Notes under the pieces: model-generated | Told to the model about the DNA's origin: nothing | Seen by the model: only the letters and a program-made list of their open reading frames with translations | The model's database searches: none | Shown here: positions 1 to 9,455 of the stretch, piece by piece | How positions within the stretch are numbered: the first letter of the stretch is position 1 | How the letters are laid out: every line of letters starts with the position of its first letter | Source: Dicaeum eximium | Taxonomy: Eukaryota > Chordata > Aves > Passeriformes > Dicaeidae | Direction: 5' to 3' | NCBI GenBank assembly: GCA_013396995.1 | Contig: VWZP01010953.1 | Location: 372,001 to 436,000 of the forward strand | Length of the DNA: 64,000 bases | Translations under genes and position numbers: made by a program

Positions 1-127
1 GTGCATCTTCTGGCTACTCACAGTCTGCACGTGTTAAGCTCATCAGACCCACCCGGTGAACAGCGTCTTTTGAAGAGAAACTTCAATTCCCCTCCCCCTG
101 GGCAAAGGCGAACAAACCCCTGACTAG

Positions 128-545
128 TTACATTAAAAATGTTAGAAGTTGTATCATTTCTAACAATCCCTCCAACTTAAATTGTGTTTCAAAGGCAGTA
201 ACTTTTGTCACAAAGTCCCAACAACAGCAGAAGGGAGTGATGTCATGTATTTTTACATCAGCTTTCACAGAAGAGAACACTTTCAGTTTGAAGTACATAG
301 CGAATGAGCTATAAAACACAACGATTTGCAAATTATCATCAGAAGTACCTTCTTTGGTAGTATCAACACAACTCATCTTGCACACCTTTCGGCTCCTTTG
401 CAACACAGGAAAAGCTGGCTTTGGGGAGCTGAAGTAATTATCAGTAGTAGTCTTTGCTTCTCCCTGAGTAACACCTGAGGGAAACTTCTGGGAATATGGT
501 CCCAGTTCTAACCGGTTTGTCAATGCAGGTGACTGATACAGGAGA
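128..545 (-). other. Unassigned open frame, possible exon, not recognised
   Basis: On the minus strand a frame is open from about 545 down to 128. No family was recognised. The first 60 or so codons (about 545-345) look protein-like, rich in Pro, Ser, Thr and Lys, including the stretch PYSQKFPSG. The rest looks random. A possible splice donor (GAAG followed by GTACTT) lies near 345, and a weak acceptor-like CTCCTGTATCAG lies near 533. There is no ATG near the start, so this would have to be an internal exon. It could equally be chance coding or an old repeat. Confidence 0.15.
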
Positions 546-3500
546 TAACATTCAAGGTATGGTTAGATGATAAGGAAAACACCATTGAATGGCTCCCTGC
601 CTTCAGAAGGAGTTATTTCCCGTTTCCACCTCCAATTCTCTGCTTCCAGCTGTGTGTCCTCACTGCTTTCTTTGTTGTCTTATATGTTCTTGATAAAGCA
701 AGCTGACATACTAGCAGCAAATACAAGTAAATATCCTGCTGTTGAATCAGATAAATCTGTGGTTAAAGGAGCCAAAGCCAGTTCAAAGAAGTACTTGGCT
801 AGGAATGCAAAGCTCCTGGCAAGGCCATTGTTTCAACAGGGCATTGGGACATTCGGTGAGGTATTTGATGGGCTCAGCTGTATCACCTAACAGTACAAGG
901 AGACTGAGACAATCCAACACCCCATTTCTTCTAAAAAACGTTCTCACCATCAGTTTGCAGCCATAACGTAAGTGAGGAGACGCGGAGGAGAATGGAACAC
1001 CTCTTGCAGTGGTTTGCCCTGAAATCAGCCAAGCTTAATGTAATCTTCCTCCTCAGTAATGCTGCTAAGATAGCTGAAGCAGACCCCACCTTCTCCCTGC
1101 CTACTTGTCTGCTGCCATTCCAGTGATGTCCTGGGCCAGCTGCTGTGTAGCTGTTCAGGACTGCCTAAGGGAACAGAAAAAATTTGCATTACTTCTCAGG
1201 TGTGCTAGGTCACTTTACCACTTTATACCATAGGTGCACAAATAATAGAAGGGCAGCAAGAGGATGGAAGAAATGGCTGGGAACAGTTGTCTCTGAAGTA
1301 GCATGCCACCAACCCCTTTACAAAGGAATGCATGCTGAATCTTCATAATCTTGCTATTAAACACAACCATTTTAGTGTGGCTGTGCAGCTAAGTAAGCCC
1401 CACAACTGCTATATTTCTTGAGCAGAGCAGATAATGTGGCTGATTAAGGATCAGAGAAAGGGTAAGACAGGCCAGGTCATTCAAAGACTTCCTGCAGCTT
1501 CACCTATACCTCCATCCAATAAGAAAGAGGAAATTAGATATTGTGATATCCTCTGTATTGCATGAGTTAAAGATCAGGATTAGCAATTACCTGCCAAAAA
1601 GGATAGTCTGTATTCTAACAGACTCTCTTCAATATATGGGGGGAAAACAAGTGTTTTTGAGAATCTTTTTGAAACTGTATTTTGGCATGAAAACCAGATC
1701 TGTGTTCTCAGATGTCTCACTGCAGTGCATTTCAGGGTATGTTTGTGTGAGGCTTGTATTGCTTATGTGAGCAAACTGCAGCCTGTCCTCTGATAGCAAA
1801 GGCATGATGCACTAATATCTTACAGTCCCACAACAGTGGATTTGCGATTTTTCCCTTGTGAGTAGCACTGCACTCTCAAAGTGTCCTACCCTCTGGCCTT
1901 GGCTCATAGCTGAACAACATGTTGTTCAGAGAAATAAGGTAGGTCAGAAGTCAAAGCCCAGTGCCTGCATATCTCTCCCAAGTACACAAACAAACACAGA
2001 AGAAATTGCCAAATTATTTTTAAACTGCAAAGGTGATTTAAACTAAGATGCTAGGATGGATATTGCAAAACCAGCTGAATGAAGGAATACCAAAAAGTCT
2101 GTGCACTTGCTTTTTGTGGAAGCAAGAGAAAACTGCAAAACACAAACGGATAACTCCATTAATGCTTCAATGGAACTGAACAAAGCACAGAATAGTATTT
2201 TGCATGGCTTCATCATGTACAGTCAGAGCTTAGTTTGTGTCCTGCTTTTCCAGTGGCACCAATACGTTTGTGCAACTTTTATGCATTAATTCCAAGAGCC
2301 CTTTTTGGGTGCTGAAGATGGAAGAAAACCTTTTCTGCAGCAGATGGCGCAACCAGCAGTGAAACTCCCCTACCAAACCTCCTGCCGAGGCCAGCGGGGC
2401 GGGGCTCCGGGTCCCAAGGCTCCGAAACTGCAGTGGCGGCTGTCAGACCGGCTAATGCAATCAGGGCAGGTGGCAGAAAAACAAGTTTAGTGGCACATAC
2501 AGCCTTCAAAAATTCGTGTAACATTTGGCTTAATACTTTCTTTCTTCAAATACTGCCTTCCTGATAAAGACTGAATGTTATCCTGATCTGTACTGCCCAC
2601 TGGTACTTTAGAAAGAGATTTCAATTGGTAAGGCAGCTGGGGTGGGGGATTTCCCTTAACTTTACTGTTAAAAATTTAGTTAAAAAACCCCAAACATCTG
2701 GAACAAAAACCAGCTCATGGACTTGGACAAGAACTGCCTGTTACTTATTCAAATATCTCTAGTGCAGATGGCCCCATCACAGTCCTTCTCAGGCTAATGC
2801 ATGCCACGTATTGGAAACTGCTACAAGCTGGCTTTCAGGTGGAAGTTGTGAAAATTTAAAACTCTACAATAAAGAAAAAAGAAAAGCAGAGTGTGAAATA
2901 TATGGATATTAAAACATATCTAAAAAGGAGCAAACCCTCTTGCTATATGCTTCTTTATTGATCCAATTCTACAAACATTTTCACATATAACTACCAAAAA
3001 TCAGGATGCATAAGAGTAATTGCAGAATAGTTTGTGAGCTTTTTGTATGAAACTACTTTTTATATCTCTAGAGAGTGTATGTGTGTATATATACAAAATA
3101 TACAGTGGAAATATTAATAAAATCTGAAAAGCAGAAATGACACGGAGGAGAGAAAGATACAGGAATATGCAAGTACTGGGAAGACAACACTGTAGTAGGC
3201 AAAGTGGAGAAAATCAGAGGTGAATGTGAAAAAAAAGCTCAAGACAATGCTGGTCATCCCCACCAGTGTCTGGCACCTGAACTGCAGGATGCCAAAGTAG
3301 TGTTTCTTACTGCAGATGTGAGAATGTAAAACATATGTGGGAGCTTTTTCTTTGACCCAGGGGGAAAACATGACATTTGCCCTTGATTTCTGTGACTGTC
3401 ATGTTCCAGGGCCTTGGAACGCAGCTCGGAACAAGCAGGTGAACCGTCATTGCTGTTGCAGTGGAACTGTGCTGCATCCCTGTTTGTGGGTGACAAACTC

Positions 3501-5812
3501 CTCCCAGCAACACCCAGTTGTACACCAGTTCTCTGCTGAGTGCTGTGCTGAGGTTACTATTCCCTTGCTCCACAGAGACAACTGTTTCTGTTTCTGTTCC
3601 AGTGTCATGAATGTGCTACTTACTTACAGCCCATTGTTTCATGTTTGTGTTTAAACAGGTACTAACTCACAGGCAGGCAACTGGCCACTGTAAAGAACCT
3701 CTCTCACTTGGCAACAAGTTATTGCATACCAGCTCCTGGGTGCTGAGGTGACTTGTGATCCGGATCCACCTGAATCAACAGCATATGGGCAAAAAAAAAG
3801 ACAGATGGGTAAGCAATGTGTTTTTTCAGAAGGATGACTTAAAAAGATAAATCCATTTATTTCAGGAGGTATATGTACCTATGCTTCATCTGGGGGGACA
3901 TTTAATCTCAAGGAAACTCTTTTCAGCAAATCTACTTCCAAAGTGGGCTGTGGAATATACATCCAAGGTTGACAACTTAGGCCTGTTTGTGATGGCAATG
4001 AACTAGTGGAGGGAAACTACTCAAATTAGCCTTGAGGGTTTCAGGTCGAGGCTACACCACACACTAATGCCCCTAGTAAATGCTCCAAGCTACATGTCTA
4101 ACTAATTGCACTGTTGTTTAACTGCATGTGCTACAACTGTATGTTAAAAGTTGTACTGAAGAATCTGTGCTCTCAAATGTAGCGAGCCAGCAGAAAGGTG
4201 AATTTGTAATTCATCAGTAAATCAATTGTATTAGGAAAGGAAGAGGGCCGAGGCTTTTTTCAGGAACGGATGGTTCATCCTGTGTCAAGTAAAATCATAC
4301 ATCAGCCAGTAAGACTGCATCAACCAAACATCAAATTGTGGAGTGGACCACAAGAAGGTCTGCAAGGAAGGATGTTATAGATCCTGTGACCCAAAGCAAA
4401 GCATGTATTCTTTGTATAACAGGCAGCTAGAAAGCAAGTATGGAGCATGCAGAGGAGTTGTGGGCAACTGGGTCAGCAAGACTGGCACAATTCTGGGAGA
4501 TAAATAATCAGATACATAGAATGGGTCTGAGTTAAGAAGCTGGTTGTGTAATAAAACCCCTTCTGGGTTTTGTTGTTAGAAACAAACAGTTCAAGTAACA
4601 GCCAGACGCTTAAAATAATTTTTTGTCTTTTCTTCCTCTAACCTAGACTGCAGCCTGACTTGAATTGTACTTCAGGCCTGACCTCATCATCAGCAGTAGT
4701 TCTCTCCATGCATAGCATTCCAAAGAGATTGGATTTGGTTTGCATGCTGTGTTTGCTCTCAGCTTCTCCTGGATCTAGATTGCCCCTGAATACATTTCAG
4801 TTTCAGACTGAAAGATACCTCAGTGTTTTACACGAGTCCTATTAGCCTGTGCACACCCCACACAGCCTTCTGGGCCACTCCCTTGAACAGAAATGGTTTT
4901 TTGTGCTGGACTGAACAGCATATTTGAATGACAAATGAGCACTGAATTAAAAGAAAAAAATCTAAACTGAATTGGCATCATCCTTGTTTGATTAAATAAG
5001 GCAGATGAGCATGATTATACTGGGGCTTTTCTGATCCAATTACATACAATCAAGTATTTCTAGGAAAGGAGAGATCAGTGGATTGTTTAATTTTCACAGT
5101 TTAGTAAAGCAGGATATGGTCACAACCTAGTCACATACTTCACCCCACCCCTGCTTAAGAAGAAAAGCCTGTTTCTTCACTCAGTGATGTGCTTAACAAA
5201 AAGTATTTGACAGTAAGAGGAGTGTTTTCCTGAGATTTCTCCCTTTTAGTTCTTTAGAATTGTTCCATGAGCTTCTTTCAAAAGTGAAGACTAAGCAGAA
5301 AACTAGAGTGGGAAAAAACACCCAACCCTTTCATTCTGTGTTAGATGTTGAGCAGAAGTTCAAAAGAATTGGTTTATATTTTTGCCAGTTGGCTTCCCTT
5401 CAGAAGGCATACACTATTGTTTTGTTTAATTGTGCTTGTGGCTGACTGCGCTGCTACTAAATAGGAATCAGATTTGGGCAGACAGATTACCAATGTCTCC
5501 CAGCTGGATGAAGGAATAAATACACCAATTAAACAAAAGTAGAAGAGCTGCTGTTTTCTGATGTGGGGTTATTCCACCTCCAGGTGGTTTTGAAGCAGCT
5601 GTAGTTGATGTGTTTGATGGCAGACACACCTGAACTGAGTGCCTGTGGGAGGGAGGTAAGAGCTCATGAACAGCTGCCGAAAAACATTTTTTTAAGACCC
5701 TCTTTTCCAGTACACCTGAAGCAATTTTACATTTTTCAAAATAAATGTCTGAAGTTATGGAAATGTAGGAAAGTGATGATTGCTTATGCAAAGCACCCAA
5801 ATGGCACATGGT

Positions 5813-5908
5813 GTGATTCTCAGAGGTGTCCTGTGCAGGGCCAGGAGCTGGACTTGGATGATCCTTTTGGGTTCCCTTCCAAATCAGAATATTCTGTGAT
5901 TCTGTGAG
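5813..5908 (+). mobile_element. CR1 non-LTR retrotransposon 3' end
   Basis: The segment matches the well-known CR1 3' tail: a run of the type GGGCCAGGAGCTGGACTTGG, then ATGATCC, then TTCCCTTCCAA, ending in the short ATTCTGTG repeats that mark CR1 3' termini (ATATTCTGTGATTCTGTGA). It is a 5'-truncated copy, typical of CR1, inserted in the sense orientation. The upstream boundary is uncertain and older CR1 sequence may extend somewhat further left. Confidence 0.75.
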
Positions 5909-8802
5909 AAGATGCCACAGCCCAGGTGGGTGCACCAGGTGCAGCTGTAGAGTGCCTGCCATGCCACCCGCCTGCAGCGTAACTGGGGTGGTTGGGAAGG
6001 GCAGTGCAGCCCTGGGAAGCTCAAACGTGGCTCCTGCACAGCAGGAAGGCACAAGCTGGACAGCAAGGAGAGTTTAGTGTTCCTTGTTAAACTGCTGCAA
6101 CAGCATTCCCTCTGGTTTTTGGGTTCCTGCTGCTGCTATGAGCTGTGCTCTTGATTCCTGCCTGTCTGTTCAAACTTGCTCCCAGGAGCTGCATCTGCTT
6201 TGCACTTAGTAGAACCTGAGTGTCATTTCTAGTAAAAATTTCTGGTGGAGGTGCTGACAGACCTCTCCACCGGGATAGGTGTGAATTATGAAATATAATT
6301 TCCCTGAATCAAATATGCTATTACTGGATTTCTTATCACTGTGCTTTTTCTTACACAATAGGAGTTTCAAGGAAGCAACAAAATTCTTTCTCCTGTATTT
6401 GTACAGAATTGTACTGACCCGCTGTCTGGCACGTGGGGTCACAGCTGCAGCAGGCAGCCCTGGCAGAAAGCCACATTAAGCAACACATGCTCCAGCTGCA
6501 TTTCAGCATCTTTCTTCCTTTGTCCTTTTACCTTGAGGGACCTGACAATCTGCAGCACACAACAGATCCCAGCTTTACATCACAGTAGTAGAGATGCAGT
6601 CTAAGGCTTCAGAAAGGTGATACATCAGCACAGTGCAAGGCCCTAGAGGGCTGCTTTTGTTTCTTTTTTTGTGTGGGAGCAGTTCATAGACAGTATGAGA
6701 TGATTCTATCTGATTAGGACCAAATGGCTTGGAGATGAGACCTGACAAACCCAGGCATCCCATCAACATTTGGCAAGGACCATATTGTGTATGTGCTGGA
6801 TGCTGAATAGGCAGCTGCCAGGAAAGGGTAAGTAGGACATGTTGGTGGGGGGAAATTACAGTGAGGAACAAAAATCAGAAATTGAAGTGTTTTAATGGTG
6901 CATCCATTCACTTCAGTTGGGCACTCCTGCTGCACAGGGGCCTGCCTTTCCTCTGGCACATGTGCCTATAGGTAGACCAGATCCATCTCAGGAAATAATT
7001 TAGCTTGTAAGCATTAAACAGTGAAATGTCTACAGTTAGAATCTGAATTTATATTAAAAAGGGTTTCATACAATGTTAGTTAACCACAATGTAAAGTGAG
7101 TTAACTTCTCCAGTTGAAGCAGCTGGGCCTTAACTGCTCCAGGTATTTTCTGTAGCATTATAAGTAAAGTACACAGGTGTAGTGACCTCTCCTTTTCTTT
7201 TTACAACCCTAAAATAATGGAGAAGTCAGCTCTTGTAACTATACAAGCTTATTGCTCATCCTTCAAGTAAAACTTTTTAATTATACTTGCCCTGAATTAT
7301 CAAGCACAAGAAAATAATTGTTGATCATATAGCAACAATAACTGAATTAGTGACAAACAAGTGTTGCAGCACTGCATATCAGCAAATATCCCCCTGTTTC
7401 CCTCAACTAGCACAGACAGCATATTTTACCTACTTGCAATCTCCCTTAACTCAAGATTAGTCTGTTGGAGAAAAGAGATAAGATTGTCCTTGAAGACTGA
7501 CAAAAAATCTAGACAGAAACTGTTGGGGTTTTTTTTATCCTTAGCAGTTAATGAATCAGTAAGGGAAATTATTATTTAAATAATCTCAGATTCAAAGTCA
7601 TTGGTCACAAGATGCTTATTGGTAGAGAAGTGGAAAAAGAAAGTCATAGTTATATGTTTGGCAAGTCTTGGACTGCAGAAAATGTATTGGTAATTTGAAA
7701 AAGCTCTTTAATTTCCACACAGCGATAGCAAAATGATACTGTGCTTAAGATGAGGATCAATAATGTGATAGCTTGGGGAGAGCTACATAGTTTTGTTTGG
7801 TGTGGTTTCAGTTCAGTAAAATATATTTTGCATTGGAATGAAATAGTTTTTGTGTTGTCTGCATGAGGACAAGATGGAGCATCAGTAGTTGAGCTGTTTA
7901 GTAGCCATTCACTTCCACCCTCTTGCATTTCTGTGTAGATGGAGTTTTCTCCTAACAATGAAATTAGCTAGCGAAGGATCTCAGGAACTGGGGTGCTGAG
8001 TGGAGAAGAGCAGATATCTGACTTTGCCTGCTGCAGGACATTCTTGACTCCACTCGAAACAGATTTCTGTTTGCCTTGAAATCCCAGCACTAAAAGGAGG
8101 TGAGCACGCTTTGCAAAATTCTGGCAGCTTCTCGGTTGTCCCTCATTAGACCTTGAGCTTTATGCTCTAGAGAGATAACAGGGGATCTTGAAAATCCATC
8201 ATCACACAAATATCTAGGTTTAAACCGTTGCTGGAATTTTTACAAGGTGCCATGGTTGCTGAGAAGCTGTATTTGGCCAGAGACAAGTCCAGGCAGTATC
8301 CACTGCTTGTTTGGACAAGTTAGGTGTCATGGAAAAGTAGCATTACACTGCCTCTGCTCTAGCCTATCTTTAAACAGGCTGCAGCACTCATGCTCTCTGA
8401 CAAGGCTTTTCATTATTCAAAAATAATTTCAAAATGTCACCATGGGAAAAGAAAAAACCTGAGAATTAGAAAGGGCAGTCAGACTAAAAACTAACCAGTT
8501 CGAGTTGAAGTGCAGCAACTAACAAGTACTTGTGAAAGCAACTTACTTCCAAACCCGACATTTAAAAGATACAGAAAATTATAGAATGGGAGATGACAAG
8601 AACATAGGACGACAACATCCAGTTATATTTGGATGCAGGGTTTTTTCCTATGTCCATCTCTTAAATATCTCTGAAAAAAACCCAACTTAGAAGGCGTGAG
8701 CGACCGCTGGAAATGGAACCGGTACCCGGCGGCGTTGTTGGGACGAGGCAGGCGGCCCAGCAGCGCGGGCATTGCCCCGGGCATGGCTGCCCCGGAGCGG
8801 GG

Positions 8803-8918
8803 CCCCTTTCCCTGCGGGCCTTTTCCCTGCGCCCCTTTCCCTGCGGGTCTTTTCCCCGCGGGCCCTTTCCCTCCGGCCCCTTTCCCTGCGGGTCTTTTCC
8901 CCGCGGGCCCTTTCCCTC
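8803..8918. repeat. GC-rich 45-bp minisatellite in the MDM2 promoter
   Basis: A unit of about 45 bp, built from alternating CCCTTTCCCTGCGGG and TCTTTTCCCCGCGGG blocks, occurs at 8831-8875 and again from 8876 until the assembly gap cuts it at 8918. Degenerate shorter blocks precede it from about 8803. The same sequence (8823-8918) recurs base for base at 9701-9796. Short-read assembly probably broke here because of the repeat. Confidence 0.8.
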
Positions 8919-8939
8919 NNNNNNNNNNNNNNNNNNNNN
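8919..8939. other. Assembly gap (21 N) in the MDM2 promoter
   Basis: There are 21 unresolved bases directly after the minisatellite. Flanking sequence on both sides is found joined by 256 real bases at 9797-10052, so the gap size given here is probably wrong. Confidence 0.95.
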
Positions 8940-9073
8940 GCTGGGGGAGGGGCTCCCGCTGGGGGAACGCGGCCAGGGCAGGCCACGCCGGGGGGTGGGC
9001 GCGGGGACGCCGCTGTTCTTCCACCGTCCCGTCTCTCCACGCCGTCGGACCCCCCCGCGTTCGGCGGCCGCGG

Positions 9074-9080
9074 TGAGTCA
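9074..9080 (+). promoter_or_regulatory. AP-1 site (TGAGTCA) in the MDM2 P2 promoter
   Basis: This is an exact AP-1 consensus heptamer, 57 bp upstream of the first p53 element. A second, one-mismatch copy (TGACTCG) lies at 9116-9122. Human P2 also carries AP-1 and ETS elements upstream of the p53 sites, through which growth signals induce MDM2 independently of p53. Function here is inferred from position and sequence. Confidence 0.55.
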
Positions 9081-9136
9081 GAGCCGGGCCCGTCGCGCCC
9101 GCCCGCCCCCCGCGGTGACTCGGCCGCGGCGCTGCG

Positions 9137-9156
9137 GATCATGCTCGGGCATGTCG
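9137..9156 (+). promoter_or_regulatory. p53 response element 1 of the MDM2 P2 promoter
   Basis: The 20-mer GATCATGCTCGGGCATGTCG fits two RRRCWWGYYY half-sites with no spacer. Both cores are CATG, and each half has one mismatch. It sits at the position of the first p53 site in the human P2 promoter, upstream of the second element and the TATA box. Binding by p53 would form the p53-MDM2 negative feedback loop. Confidence 0.75.
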
Positions 9157-9178
9157 GGCCGGGCCGGGCCGGCGCGGG

Positions 9179-9198
9179 AGCTAAGCCCTGACGTGTCT
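9179..9198 (+). promoter_or_regulatory. p53 response element 2 of the MDM2 P2 promoter
   Basis: The sequence AGCTAAGCCCTGACGTGTCT closely resembles the human second P2 element as I know it (an AAGTCCTGAC...TGTCTCC core), including the degenerate first half-site. It starts 22 bp after element 1 and ends 14 bp before the TATA box, much as in human. The preserved order of element 1, element 2 and TATA is the main evidence that this is the true P2 promoter. Confidence 0.75.
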
Positions 9199-9212
9199 CC
9201 TCTTGGCAGCGC

Positions 9213-9220
9213 TATATAAG
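9213..9220 (+). promoter_or_regulatory. TATA box of MDM2 P2 promoter
   Basis: TATATAAG lies 15 bp after p53 element 2 inside a very GC-rich context, so it stands out. It predicts transcription start near 9243. Human P2 has a TATA-like TATTTAA at the equivalent place. Confidence 0.75.
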
Positions 9221-9242
9221 GCCCAGCCCGGCCCGACTCGGC

Positions 9243-9291
9243 CCGGACACCGCCGCCGGAGTCCAGCGTGCGGGCTGGCCGAGGCACCGAG
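9243..9291 (+). other. MDM2: MDM2 non-coding first exon from the P2 promoter
   Basis: The start is estimated as about 30 bp after the TATA box. The end is set by a strong donor, CGAG followed by GTGAGTGG at 9292. The intron to the start-codon exon is only 91 bp (9292-9382) and ends in TTAACTGCAG. The resulting leader is short, about 49 nt plus the four bases GCAA before the ATG. Confidence 0.65.
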
Positions 9292-9386
9292 GTGAGTGGG
9301 CCCCGCCGGCGTGGCGGCTGCCGCCCGCCCGGGTTATGTCGCCGGGTGCCGCGTCCTGAGGTTGTTCTCCCCTTAACTGCAGGCAA

Positions 9387-9455
9387 ATGTGCAATACCAA
9401 GATGTCCTCCCTTACGGATGCTTCCTCTGTCACCGCTTCGGAGCAAGAAGCGCTG
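9387..9455 (+). CDS. MDM2: MDM2 start-codon exon (copy 1), residues 1-23
   Basis: The exon begins at 9383 after TTAACTGCAG with GCAA and then the ATG, as in human MDM2 (GCAAATGTGCAATACC). It encodes MCNTKMSS through SEQEAL and ends at a GTCAGT donor. It is five codons shorter than the human exon, lacking residues around the human TSQIP stretch. This copy lies directly downstream of the P2 promoter and first exon, so it is the copy in natural context. Confidence 0.9.

Larger units (their letters stand above)
1..8700. other. AT-rich intergenic region upstream of MDM2
   Basis: No exon series, RNA gene or recognisable protein domain was found on either strand. Conserved synteny would place SLC35E3 upstream on the plus strand, but none of its membrane-protein sequence is visible, so it either ends before this window or only an unrecognisable 3' UTR lies here. 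Recognised contents are a CR1 tail (5813-5908), a GC-rich patch (about 2340-2470), a weak minus-strand open frame (128-545) and short simple repeats such as the TG/TA run near 3077-3110. All other open frames here are short and lack codon structure. Confidence 0.6.
8700..9300 (+). promoter_or_regulatory. MDM2: CpG-rich MDM2 promoter region (P1/P2 area)
   Basis: A sharp rise in G+C and CpG marks this block against the AT-rich sequence on both sides. Mammalian MDM2 has a constitutive upstream promoter, P1, and a p53-inducible promoter, P2, that directly precedes the start-codon exon. The P2 equivalent is clear at 9074-9291 (AP-1 sites, two p53 elements, TATA box). The P1 equivalent should lie upstream, partly in the N-gap at 8919-8939. 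The missing bases appear to be those now sitting at 9797-10052, which include a YY1-like AACATGGCGGC at 9852-9862. I cannot define a P1 exon from sequence alone. Confidence 0.7.

Noticed and set aside
5468..6052. 194-codon minus-strand open frame
   Set aside because: It overlaps a CR1 tail in antisense, has no domain and no splice context, and its composition is that of non-coding DNA.
1..8700. SLC35E3 expected upstream by synteny
   Set aside because: No exon encoding its transmembrane segments was found in any frame, so it is not reported.
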